A stretch of DNA of 64,000 nt, from NCBI RefSeq assembly GCF_014650595.1, contig NZ_BMVG01000001.1, positions 682,001 to 746,000 of the forward strand. Reading direction: 5' to 3'. The notes under the pieces were generated by a model. The model saw only the letters and a program-made list of their open reading frames with translations, made no database searches and had not been told where the DNA came from. Positions within the stretch are counted from its first letter, which is position 1; every line of letters begins with the position of its first letter. This document shows, in pieces, positions 17,376 through 25,299 of the stretch. Made by a program: the position numbers and the translations under genes. This DNA comes from Streptomyces alanosinicus (GTDB lineage: Bacteria > Actinomycetota > Actinomycetes > Streptomycetales > Streptomycetaceae).

Positions 17376-18655
17376 GACGCCTTCTTCGCCTTCTTCACCC
17401 GGTCGAGCTCGCCGGCCACCTTCCCTACGACGGCGCGCAGTGCGCTCTCCGCATCCGCCCCGCTCCTGATGATCCGGCTGAGCGCGTCCTGGTAGGCGGT
17501 CTGCGCGGCCGGCGTCCACAGCAGGGGCTGAGCGGCGAAGCCGTGGTCGGTGCTGAAGCGGACGGCGTCGGCGGCGGGACCGGTCCGCAGCTTGCCGGCC
17601 TTCTGGGCGAGGGAGATCCGGGCCGGGATGTGAAAGCCGTACGACAGGGCGAAGTCCTCCTGGTAGTCGGTCCGTTCGACCCACAGCCAGCGCACGAACT
17701 CCCGGGCGGCCTCCTTGTGCCTGCTGCGCGCGCTGACGGCGGCCCCGTACGCCCCGACGGGCACGGCGGGCTTCCCCTGACCGCCGTCCCCGGGGAACGG
17801 CAGGACCCCGAAGTCGTCACCGAGTTCCTTCTGCACCTGCGGCAGCGCCCACAGCCCGGACCACTGCATCGCGGTCAGCCCCTGGAGGAAGGCGGAGGGG
17901 TCGGACCAGTCGGCGGGCGCGCCGAGGAGGAGGGACTTGTCGGCGTACAGCTGACGCAGCTTGCCGAGGGTGCGGGCGGCGGCGGGTTCGTCGAAGCCGA
18001 CCTTGCCGTCATCGGTGACGAGCGTCAGCCCGGCGGCGTACAGGGGCGTACCGCCGAGCACTCCGGCTCCCCCGTCATTGCCCAGGAACAGCCCCTTGAC
18101 CTTGCTGTCGGTGAGTTTCCTCGCGGCGTCCACGAGGGCGTCGAGCGTGGCCGGCGGCGCGAGTCCCGCCTCCTTCAGCAGGCTCTTGCGGTAGTACAGC
18201 ATCTGCATGTCGATGACCTGCGGGATGCCCCAGATCCGCCCGTCGTAGGTCTTCGGCCCGAGCACGGCCGGATTGAAGTCGTCCTTGATGTCCTTGGCGT
18301 CCTTGGCGTCCTTGAGGAGGTCGGTGAGGTCGACGACCTGGCCGCCCTGGATCTGGTCGATCGTGGGACCGTTGACCTCGAAGACGTCCGGCCCGGAGTC
18401 GGTCAGCAGGGCGGCCGCGGTCTGCTGGTCGTAGTTCCCGGGCCGCCACTGCACCCTGACGTTCGCCTTCTTGTAGGCGGCGGCGTACCGCTCGACGGCC
18501 TGCTCGGTGCCGGTCTCGCCGTACTGGTGGTACCACTGCGTCAGTTCTGTTCCTGAACTCCCGCCACCACGCCCAGTGTTGGACCCGCAACCGGCGAGCA
18601 GTGCGGCACCTGCCCCGGCTCCCGCGGCCAGCAGCGTCCTGCGACTCATGGTCAT
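17372..18655 (-). CDS. Sugar ABC transporter substrate-binding lipoprotein
   Basis: A 427-residue extracytoplasmic binding protein of the family 1 (carbohydrate) type. The N-terminus has twin arginines and a lipobox, SRRTLLAAGAGAGAALLAGC, and the mature part starts with a Gly/Ser-rich linker. The segment QWYHQYGETGTEQAVERYAAAYKKAN is typical of sugar-binding proteins. The ATG at the end given has AGGGGGC upstream; a second ATG two codons later is possible. It heads the importer operon. No local ATPase, glycosidase or regulator gene identifies the ligand. Confidence 0.9.
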   Translation of the reverse strand: MTMSRRTLLAAGAGAGAALLAGCGSNTGRGGGSSGTELTQWYHQYGETGTEQAVERYAAAYKKANVRVQWRPGNYDQQTAAALLTDSGPDVFEVNGPTIDQIQGGQVVDLTDLLKDAKDAKDIKDDFNPAVLGPKTYDGRIWGIPQVIDMQMLYYRKSLLKEAGLAPPATLDALVDAARKLTDSKVKGLFLGNDGGAGVLGGTPLYAAGLTLVTDDGKVGFDEPAAARTLGKLRQLYADKSLLLGAPADWSDPSAFLQGLTAMQWSGLWALPQVQKELGDDFGVLPFPGDGGQGKPAVPVGAYGAAVSARSRHKEAAREFVRWLWVERTDYQEDFALSYGFHIPARISLAQKAGKLRTGPAADAVRFSTDHGFAAQPLLWTPAAQTAYQDALSRIIRSGADAESALRAVVGKVAGELDRVKKAKKAS

Positions 18656-18679
18656 CGTCTGTGCCCCCTGACGTCCGTC

Positions 18680-18717
18680 ATCGATGCACAGCCCAACGAT
18701 CAACCATGCGCATCGAT
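18680..18717 (-). promoter_or_regulatory. Inverted repeat in the importer promoter
   Basis: ATCGATGC at 18680 and its complement GCATCGAT at 18710 form a perfect 8-bp inverted repeat separated by 22 bases, 25 bases upstream of the binding-protein start. It could be an operator for a sugar-responsive regulator encoded elsewhere. Confidence 0.4.
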
Positions 18718-18797
18718 TACGAAAGAGGGCCCCGAGTGCGGTGGTGCGGCAGACCACACCGATTGCCGCCGCCCCCCACTCCACCCAGCGGCGCGGA

Positions 18798-19196
18798 TCA
18801 GTCGCCGAGGTCGGTGCGCCTCTCCTGGCGTGAGCCACGGCGCCGGGTGATCGACATCAGATCGCTCGGCGCGTCCAGTTCGAGGCGGTGCCAGAGACCG
18901 CGGGGCACGATCACGGCGCCGCCCGGCCCCAGCCGCACCATCTCCTCGGCGCCGCCCTCCCCGGCGGCACGGAAATACAGCCGCACGCCACCGCTGAGGC
19001 AGCACACGGCCTCCTCGCCCCCGGGATGCACCTCCCAGTGGTCGGCGTGCACATCGGCGTCGGTCTCCACATGGAAGGCCGCGACCTGCCAGGAGTCGGC
19101 GCCGCCGTCCGTCATCCGCCGGACTCCGGATCGGACCTCGCCGTCGGGCCGGAAGTCCAGCATCGAGGAGAAGAGGTCGACGGTCGTGAGGGTCAT
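18798..19196 (-). CDS. Cupin-domain protein
   Basis: A 132-residue single-domain cupin. The first metal-site motif is HADHWEVHPGGEEAVCCLSG and the second is GGAVIVPRGLWHRLEL. Its ATG overlaps the stop of the MFS transporter gene (ATGA), so it is the second gene of that operon. Such small cupins may bind or modify a small molecule; here it could act on a compound exported by the transporter, but this is inference. The tail (RRRGSRQERRTDLGD) is basic. Confidence 0.8.
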   Translation of the reverse strand: MTLTTVDLFSSMLDFRPDGEVRSGVRRMTDGGADSWQVAAFHVETDADVHADHWEVHPGGEEAVCCLSGGVRLYFRAAGEGGAEEMVRLGPGGAVIVPRGLWHRLELDAPSDLMSITRRRGSRQERRTDLGD

Positions 19197-20629
19197 GACG
19201 GTGTTCCTTCCATGCGCGTGTCCGTGTCGATCACAGGGGCTGCGGAATGCGGGGCCGAGGACCCGGTGCCGCTCGGACGCCGGGGCAGCACGCAGATCGC
19301 GACGACCGCCGCGAGCAGCAGGAGCGCGGCTGTGACAGCCAGGCCGAGGGCGTAACCGGCGTTGAGCGCGCCGGGGTCGGTGGCCGTACCGGTGTGGTGG
19401 GCGGCGACCGTGGCCAGGGTGGCCACGCCGAGGCAACCGCCCAGCTGGCGTGCGCTGTTGAACAGCCCGGAGGCCATGCCGGCCTCACCGGCCCGGACGC
19501 CGGTCGTCGCCGCGGCGGCGGCCGGCGCGAACACCAGTCCGATGCCGACGCTGGTGACCAGCGACGGCCCGAGCACATCGGTGAGAAAGCCGCCGTGCGG
19601 GCTGATCCGGGCGAACCAGGCCAGGCCCACGGCAGCGAACAGCGCGCCGGGCACGAGGGAGGCTCGGGGTGAGCGGGCCGCGGTGATGCGGGTGGCGACG
19701 AGGGTGGCGGCCACCGAGCAGACGCTGAACGGCAGGAAGGCGGCGCCGGTCGCGGCGGCACCGAGGCCGAGGACCTGCTGGAGGTAGAGGGAGATGAAGT
19801 AGAAGGCGGTGAACTGTCCGGCCGCGGCGAGGAACACCAGCGCATTGGCGCCGGCGACCCAGCGGCTGCGCAGCAGCCCGAGCCGCAGCAGGGGGGCGGG
19901 CGCCCGGGATTCGACGAACCCGAACACGACCAGCACAACGGTGGCCGCGCCGAGCGTGCTCAACGTCCTGGCGGACAGCCATCCCTGGACATCGGCCCGT
20001 ACGACGGCGAACACGAGCAGCCCCGTTCCGCCGGTCGCCAGCACGGCCCCGAGCACATCGGGCCGCTCACGTCGGACCGGCCTCGGCTCGGCGGGTACGG
20101 CCGCGAAGGCCAGCACGAGCGCCGTGGCCACGATCGGCAGATTGATCAGCATCACCCAACGCCAGCCCACGTACTGGGTGAGCACCCCGCCCACCAGCAC
20201 GCCCGACGCACCGCCCACCGCGTTCATCCCGCTCCACACACCGAGGGCACGGACGCGCCGGGGGCCGTCGGTGAAGGTGGTGGTCAGCAACGCGAGCGCG
20301 GCCGGCGCGGCGGCGGCAGCGCCGAGACCCTGCCCCGCACGGGCAGCGACCAACTGCCAGGGTTCCTGGGCCAGTCCACCGGCAAGCGAGCAGATCCCGA
20401 AGACAACCAGCCCCGCGACGAAGAGCCGACGCCGCCCGTACAGATCACAGGCCCGCCCGCCGAGCAGCAGAAACCCGCCGAAGGTGAGCGCGTACACATG
20501 CACGACCCAGGACAGGCCGAGCGGATCGAAGCCGAGGGCGGTACGGATCGCCGGGAGCGCGATATTGACCACGGCCATGTCGAGAGCGACGACGAACTGC
20601 GCGACGGCAGCGGCCGCGAGCACGGCCAT
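19193..20629 (-). CDS. MFS multidrug-type exporter (14 spans)
   Basis: A 478-residue transporter of the DHA2 type. The motif LDMAVVNIALPAI in the first span, WVVHVYALTFGGFLLLGGRACDLYGRRRLF (motif A region) and a motif-C-like GASGVLVGGVLT are visible. The ATG has AGAGG upstream; an ATG nine codons earlier overlaps the operator. It is divergent from a TetR gene, a common arrangement for drug efflux. The cupin gene is coupled to its stop. The export substrate is unknown. Confidence 0.88.
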   Translation of the reverse strand: MAVLAAAAVAQFVVALDMAVVNIALPAIRTALGFDPLGLSWVVHVYALTFGGFLLLGGRACDLYGRRRLFVAGLVVFGICSLAGGLAQEPWQLVAARAGQGLGAAAAAPAALALLTTTFTDGPRRVRALGVWSGMNAVGGASGVLVGGVLTQYVGWRWVMLINLPIVATALVLAFAAVPAEPRPVRRERPDVLGAVLATGGTGLLVFAVVRADVQGWLSARTLSTLGAATVVLVVFGFVESRAPAPLLRLGLLRSRWVAGANALVFLAAAGQFTAFYFISLYLQQVLGLGAAATGAAFLPFSVCSVAATLVATRITAARSPRASLVPGALFAAVGLAWFARISPHGGFLTDVLGPSLVTSVGIGLVFAPAAAAATTGVRAGEAGMASGLFNSARQLGGCLGVATLATVAAHHTGTATDPGALNAGYALGLAVTAALLLLAAVVAICVLPRRPSGTGSSAPHSAAPVIDTDTRMEGTPS

Positions 20630-20644
20630 AGGACTGCCTCTTAA

Positions 20645-20666
20645 GTTTCTATACATGTAAGAAAAC
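20645..20666. promoter_or_regulatory. AT-rich TetR operator/promoter with TACATGTA core
   Basis: The divergent region holds a conspicuous AT-rich patch around the 8-bp palindrome TACATGTA (20652-20659), flanked by TTTCT and AGAAA. It lies directly before the MFS start. In GC-rich surroundings this is a good candidate for the binding site of the divergent TetR protein. Confidence 0.5.
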
Positions 20667-20783
20667 TAGCGTGTGCGGACCACCGTTGTCGACACCTGAG
20701 GAAATCCCTGAGGGGCGGACGCAGGGACGACGACCCAGGTCCGCAGGACCGGCGTTGCGACGGCTGGGGACGTCGAGGGCATC

Positions 20784-21467
20784 ATGGGAGCCATGCCGCA
20801 ACCGCCCGCACCCCGCAAGACCACCGGCCGGCCTGCCCGAATCTCCCGTACGGAGATCCTCCGGACGGCGCTCCGGATCGTGACGGACGAGGGCGTGGCC
20901 CGGCTGACGATGCGCCGGCTGGCCTCCGAGGTCGGCAGCACGCCCATGGCGCTTTACCACCACGTCCGCGACAAGGAGGAACTGCTGCTCCTCCTGCTGG
21001 ACGACTACGCGGCGCAACACCTGCACCGCCCGTCCACTGCCCCCACCGAGCCGCGTGAACGCGTCATCGCCGCAGCGACCGCGATCCACGAGGTGCTGGC
21101 CGACTGCCCCTGGGTGGTGGAGGTCCTCACGGCGGACGACCTGATGTCGAAGTCCGCGCTGTGGTTCGTGGAACAGATCGTGGACGGCCTGACAGCCTGC
21201 GGCCTCACCCTGGAGTCCGCCGTGCACGGATACCGGGCGATCTGGTACTACACCGCCGGCGAGATCGTGATCCGCACGACAGCGGCCCACCGCCGCGCGG
21301 CCGACGACCGCCCGACGTACCGCGAGCGCGTCTTCACCGACCTGGACCCGGACGAACTCCCCCGCCTGGCGGAGGTGTCGGACCGCTGGGCACCACTGAC
21401 CGCGCAGGACATCTACGTGCACGGCCTGACGGCCCTGGTGAACGGCCTGCTGGCCAGGCCCGACTGA
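20784..21467 (+). CDS. TetR-family regulator with TetR_C-type ligand domain
   Basis: A 227-residue protein. The HTH is RLTMRRLASEVGSTPMALYHHVRDKEELLLLLL. The C-terminal part (YTAGEIVIRTTAAHRRAADDRPTYRE) fits the tetracycline-repressor C-domain type. It is divergent from the MFS exporter and probably represses it through the TACATGTA site. Start: ATG with GAGGG upstream; a second ATG three codons later is possible. Confidence 0.87.
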   Translation: MGAMPQPPAPRKTTGRPARISRTEILRTALRIVTDEGVARLTMRRLASEVGSTPMALYHHVRDKEELLLLLLDDYAAQHLHRPSTAPTEPRERVIAAATAIHEVLADCPWVVEVLTADDLMSKSALWFVEQIVDGLTACGLTLESAVHGYRAIWYYTAGEIVIRTTAAHRRAADDRPTYRERVFTDLDPDELPRLAEVSDRWAPLTAQDIYVHGLTALVNGLLARPD

Positions 21468-21513
21468 ATACTGAATGAGGGGCGGCACCCACACCGCGTA
21501 CCGCCCCTGGGGG

Positions 21514-21870
21514 TCACACGCTCTGCTCGATTGCCTCGAAGATGTCGGCGTCGGTCTCCCGCTGCCACTCGGGGAGATCTCCCCAGCCGGCGACATAGCC
21601 CGGCTTCGGGTCGTCGAAGTGCCTGTACATCTGGGCCGTCCAGCACACCGCGACGAACTGGCCCTTCTGTTCGCGCGTCAAGCGGGCGGAGCGACCTGCG
21701 CTGACGCGCATGAAGTCACGCACCTGACCGCACACGGCAGCGGCTGCCTCACGCTCCCAATCGGGCGTCTCTTCCCACGGAGTGACGTAACTCGGCTTCG
21801 GCTCGCCCGGAAAGTGCTTGTGCACACCGGCGATCCACGCTTCTCTGAAGACCCGGCCGTCGCTACTCAT
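21514..21870 (-). CDS. Small protein with two internal repeats, unknown function
   Basis: A 118-residue acidic protein that I cannot assign to a family. It has two related halves: HFPGEPKPSYVTPWEETPDW followed by EREAAAA, and HFDDPKPGYVAGWGDLPEW followed by QRETDAD. Each half has the pattern H-F-x2-(x)-PKP-x-YV-x2-W. It follows the XRE regulator gene after 14 bases on the same strand and is probably in the same operon. No signal peptide or membrane span is seen. Confidence 0.65.
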   Translation of the reverse strand: MSSDGRVFREAWIAGVHKHFPGEPKPSYVTPWEETPDWEREAAAAVCGQVRDFMRVSAGRSARLTREQKGQFVAVCWTAQMYRHFDDPKPGYVAGWGDLPEWQRETDADIFEAIEQSV

Positions 21871-21884
21871 GAAGTCCCCTTTCC

Positions 21885-23141
21885 TCAGACAGCACTCGGT
21901 AGTGCCGCGATCCTCTCGTGCAGCTCCGAAACCCGGACATCGGCAGGCAGTCCGGCGAAGTGGCTCCGAAGGCCGCGCAGTTTGGCACCGACATATCCCG
22001 AACGGGTCTGCCCGGCCAACGCCAGAGCCTGGTCGGCGAAGTGAACCACCTGGTCAACGTCGCCCTGCTGGACGCCCAGCGAAGCAAGGTCGACAAGGAC
22101 GGCGGCACGGCGACGAGGACTCAGCTCCTGTGCGAGCGCGGACGTCAGTGCCTTCTCAGCGAGATCGGGGCGGCCGAGCGTGACGTAGCACGCACCGCGT
22201 TCCTCGGCGAGGCGGGATCCGTCGAAGCGGAGCCATCCACCATTGTGGATCTGACCGCTGAGGCCGTGCACCTCCTCAGCGGTGTCCAGCGCACGGGAGC
22301 AGGCGTCGAGATCGCCCATAGCCGCATACATCTCTGCCTGTACGGCCGCCACCCAGTGGCGGGTGCACAGCGCGCTGTTGCCTCGTTGCGCGATCAGCGA
22401 CGCGACCGAAAGCAACGACCCTGCCGATGCGGCTCGTTCCGCATACAACTCGACGTAGGCGTGCCTTGTCATCGCGCAGGCCCACAGGTCGTACGATCCC
22501 GCTTCCTTCGCCGCAAGCGCAGCCACCGTGTAGCAGTGAGCGGCGAGTCCGTCGTCACGCGTGTCGAAGAACAACTCGCCTGCCAATTGATAGAGATTCC
22601 CGATCTGCATGCGCAGCCGCCTGCGGTCGCTCGCACTGCGGACGCCCTCAAGGCTCTGAGTCAGCAGTCCGAGCTGGTGCCGCATCACCGGGTAGACCGT
22701 GCTCTTGTCGTCAGCGAGGCCATAGACCTGCCATAGGTGCCCGATCATTTCCTCGCCCGTCTCCAGCGCCGAAGCGGAACCCAGGCCCACAGGAGCGGCC
22801 AAAGGGTCGGGCAAGTCAGGCAACGCGACGAGCGCACTTGTAGCACCGAGAAGTCCCAGAAGGTCGCGACGTTTCATGGCGTCAGGATCCGTGAGTGACA
22901 GGCGATTCGAGGCATCCCCGGAGGTGACCGTCATCACGGAGTCAAGGAGTTTGTCCAACCCGGCGAGGGTCACACCCAAGAGCTCCGCCATCTTGGGCCG
23001 CTGGTACGGCCGGGGGCTGGAATGCCCGCCTTCCCAACGCACCACGGTGGACGTGGCGACTCCGAGCAGGTCGGCTAACTCCTCCTGGGAGTAGCCCCGC
23101 GCCGCGCGCTGCTCCGCGAGGCCCCGGCGTTTGGCCGTCAT
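21885..23141 (-). CDS. XRE-family regulator with TPR-like C-terminal domain
   Basis: A 418-residue protein. Residues 8-60 are an HTH_XRE domain (GYSQEELADLLGVATSTVVRWEGG). The remaining 350 residues are helical and look like tetratricopeptide repeats (LAAHCYTVAALAAKEAGSYDLWACAMTRHAYVELYAERA), a layout often seen in Streptomyces regulators. A strong GGAGGAG lies before the chosen ATG; a GTG five codons upstream lacks one. It is divergent from the HATPase/radical SAM genes and may regulate them and itself. Direct DNA target not identified. Confidence 0.85.
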   Translation of the reverse strand: MTAKRRGLAEQRAARGYSQEELADLLGVATSTVVRWEGGHSSPRPYQRPKMAELLGVTLAGLDKLLDSVMTVTSGDASNRLSLTDPDAMKRRDLLGLLGATSALVALPDLPDPLAAPVGLGSASALETGEEMIGHLWQVYGLADDKSTVYPVMRHQLGLLTQSLEGVRSASDRRRLRMQIGNLYQLAGELFFDTRDDGLAAHCYTVAALAAKEAGSYDLWACAMTRHAYVELYAERAASAGSLLSVASLIAQRGNSALCTRHWVAAVQAEMYAAMGDLDACSRALDTAEEVHGLSGQIHNGGWLRFDGSRLAEERGACYVTLGRPDLAEKALTSALAQELSPRRRAAVLVDLASLGVQQGDVDQVVHFADQALALAGQTRSGYVGAKLRGLRSHFAGLPADVRVSELHERIAALPSAV

Positions 23142-23348
23142 CACTCCTCCACCCACCCTGCATCGTCCCAGCTCATCGCCCTAATGCGCGGAAAACGCCT
23201 GAACAACGGCAGGACTCCGCTCTGGGAGACGGTAACGCACTGCGGTTGCCTGGTCACTGTCGCCGAAAAGGCGTGGCCGTCCTCGGCCGAAACGAAGGAT
23301 CGGGCCGTCGGCAGTCGTCCGGGGGCCTTGTTCGGAGGGATCAGGTAC

Positions 23349-23771
23349 GTGCCCAAAGCCGCCGCCAGACCCAATGCGACCGGCGTTCCCGGTTACTCGG
23401 AAACCATGCCGTGTGAGCCTGAGTCCGTGAGACGAGCCCGGTTGCTCACCATCACGGTGCTGAGTTCCTGGGGCATAGACGAACTGGTGGATGCAGCGAC
23501 GCTGGTCGTCGACGAGTTGCTGACCAACGTCATCGACCACACGGACTGCCATAACGCCAGGGTCATCCTCCGTCGCATCGCCGACGACCGCGTACGGATC
23601 GGCGTCGCCGACAGGTTCCGGGGTGTCCCCAACCGGAGCAGCCCGAGTGAGGACTCTGAGGGCGGCCGGGGCCTGATCCTCGTCGAGGCTCTCGCGGACC
23701 GATGGGGATACGACCGGCACCCGGCCTGGAAGGTCGTATGGGCCGAACTGCACGTCAAGGCTAGTCAATGA
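23349..23771 (+). CDS. HATPase_c (anti-sigma-like) ATP-binding protein
   Basis: A 140-residue stand-alone GHKL ATPase domain. The N-box is VDELLTNVIDHTDC, followed by VRIGVADRFRG and the lid GGRGLILVEALADRWGY. Such proteins in Streptomyces often occur with XRE/DUF397 pairs or act as anti-sigma kinases; here an XRE gene is divergent. The GTG start has GGAGGG nine bases before it. The frame extends upstream to base 184 of the intergenic region, but that part shows no domain. It is followed directly by the radical SAM gene, possibly in one transcript. Confidence 0.78.
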   Translation: MPKAAARPNATGVPGYSETMPCEPESVRRARLLTITVLSSWGIDELVDAATLVVDELLTNVIDHTDCHNARVILRRIADDRVRIGVADRFRGVPNRSSPSEDSEGGRGLILVEALADRWGYDRHPAWKVVWAELHVKASQ

Positions 23772-23893
23772 GGCAGCGGATCGCGGTCGTCCTCTACGTC
23801 GCGGTCGTCGTGGCGCTGGTCCTGTCCACGCTGCGGTACGCCGAGTCCGGCCGACCGCCAGATCCCCAGGAACGGCATAAAGGGAGAAGCTAC

Positions 23894-25012
23894 ATGCACA
23901 GGCTGATCGCAAGCCCATTCCTCGACCAGTATCTCCTCGTACGCCCTGGGAGCAGGAGCGGAGTGCTCCTCCCGCAGGCCCAGTACGAGGAGTTGCGAGC
24001 ACAGGCTCCCTCTCGGACAGCCCCTTCATGGCTCGCGGACGCAGTACGGCAGCAGTGGCCCGACCTGAAGGTGGAGGGTCGGCCCGCCTCTGAGTTCTTG
24101 CTCGTCAGGCAGCCGTCAAAGTGGGGCTACTCGCGGGCTAGCTACGAGATCAACCTCGGCTGCAACCTCAGGTGCAAGCACTGCTACCTCGGGCTCAAGG
24201 TGAACTCAGGAATGCCGCTCGCCGACAAACTGCGCTGCCTTCAGGTCATGGCTGAGGCTGGCGTGCTGTGGCTCCAGATCACCGGCGGTGAGCCCACCGT
24301 CGACAGGGACTTCCTGGCCGCGTACCGGTCCGCGTTCGAGCTGGGCATGATGATCACGGTCTCCACGAACGGATCACTGCTGTGGCGGGCAAACCTGCTT
24401 GCCCTGTTCCGTGACTGCCCGCCGTACCGCGTGACGGTGTCCATGTATGGGGCGACAAAGGCTAGTTACGACGAACTCACGCAGCGAAAGGGCGCCTGGG
24501 ACCTCTTTGTCCAGGGCATGAACGCCGCGCGCGCCGCCAGGTTGCCGTTGCGGATGAGCATCATCGTCACCGACGACAACGCACGCGAGGAACAGGCGAT
24601 GGTCGACCTGTGCGAGACGTGGGGCCTTGAGTACAACGTCTTCACCAATATGACGCCGACCATCTACGGCGGAGGCGAGGTGCTGAGCGCGCAATCCAAG
24701 GAACACCTCCGGATGCGCAAACAGTTCACCGGGTGCAACGCTGGCCACACGTTCTTCCACACCGACCCTCATGGGCTGGTGTCCATCTGCAAGATCGGCC
24801 GTGACGAGCAGATCAGCCTCCCGCTGGAGGGCATCGACGGCCTCTCCCGGCTCGGCGCGATCGCCGACCGGCTCATGCTTCGCACCGGTGGCTGTTCGGG
24901 CTGCAAGCTGTCCGGCTCCTGCACGGTATGCCGGCCGCTGGCCAAGCACTACCAGGAGGCGAAGGCACCACTGCAAAGTTACTGTCAGCACGGGATCAAG
25001 AAAGCAGGGTGA
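23894..25012 (+). CDS. Radical SAM/SPASM peptide-modifying enzyme
   Basis: A 372-residue enzyme. The radical SAM cluster motif C-x3-C-x2-C is C90, C94, C97 in GCNLRCKHCYLGL. The GGE-type SAM contact is ITGGEPT. A C-terminal SPASM-like region has cysteines C281, C299, C334, C337, C343, C346 and C364, enough for auxiliary clusters. The ATG here has GGGAG seven bases upstream and starts MHRLIASPFLDQYLLVRPG. The frame continues upstream to an ATG at 23768 that overlaps the HATPase stop; that extra 42 residues contains a hydrophobic stretch and is doubtful. The next gene, five bases away, encodes a short Cys-tailed peptide, the likely substrate. This suggests RiPP maturation. Confidence 0.85.
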   Translation: MHRLIASPFLDQYLLVRPGSRSGVLLPQAQYEELRAQAPSRTAPSWLADAVRQQWPDLKVEGRPASEFLLVRQPSKWGYSRASYEINLGCNLRCKHCYLGLKVNSGMPLADKLRCLQVMAEAGVLWLQITGGEPTVDRDFLAAYRSAFELGMMITVSTNGSLLWRANLLALFRDCPPYRVTVSMYGATKASYDELTQRKGAWDLFVQGMNAARAARLPLRMSIIVTDDNAREEQAMVDLCETWGLEYNVFTNMTPTIYGGGEVLSAQSKEHLRMRKQFTGCNAGHTFFHTDPHGLVSICKIGRDEQISLPLEGIDGLSRLGAIADRLMLRTGGCSGCKLSGSCTVCRPLAKHYQEAKAPLQSYCQHGIKKAG

Positions 25013-25017
25013 GCAGC

Positions 25018-25215
25018 ATGACCGCTGTCTCAGTGGAAATCTCTCCGAGGCGCCCGCTTCCTGGCGAGCCACCGGACGATGATCTGCCGTACTTCACGCG
25101 CCCCACGGGGTCCGACCCGACCCCCGTCACTGCGATCACCGCCGTCGCCGACCTGGACAGGATCATGGACAGCACCAAGTGCTCGTGCAGTGCGGGCGAC
25201 GACAATCCCCACTGA
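25018..25215 (+). CDS. Candidate RiPP precursor peptide
   Basis: A 65-residue peptide that starts five bases after the radical SAM stop, with AGGGTGA as its ribosome site. The first half is Pro-rich and acidic (RRPLPGEPPDDDLPYFTRP). The middle, VTAITAVADLDRIM, could be a recognition helix. The last 11 residues, CSCSAGDDNPH, hold the only cysteines (C55, C57). A short, Cys-tailed peptide next to a SPASM radical SAM enzyme fits a thioether- or otherwise cross-linked RiPP, with the modified core at the C-terminus. I do not recognise the family. No protease or exporter gene is adjacent. Confidence 0.68.
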   Translation: MTAVSVEISPRRPLPGEPPDDDLPYFTRPTGSDPTPVTAITAVADLDRIMDSTKCSCSAGDDNPH

Positions 25216-25233
25216 TCACATCCGATCAGCAAC

Positions 25234-25270
25234 GCTCGGGCCCTGGCGCATCCCGCGTCGGGGCCTGAGC
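25234..25270 (+). terminator. Hairpin between the peptide gene and the GNAT gene
   Basis: GCTCGGGCCC at 25234 pairs with GGGGCCTGAGC at 25260 with one mismatch, over a 16-base loop. It starts 18 bases after the peptide stop and ends 29 bases before the GNAT start. A smaller hairpin (CTGATC/GATCAG) lies just before it. It could terminate or attenuate the transcript after the precursor gene. Confidence 0.5.
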
Positions 25271-25299
25271 CCTGTGTGGCACACGAGTAGCGTGCGCTC

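Noticed and set aside
23184..23348. N-terminal extension of the HATPase protein
   Set aside because: The frame is open, but the segment has no domain character and no ribosome site, whereas the GTG at 23349 has GGAGGG.
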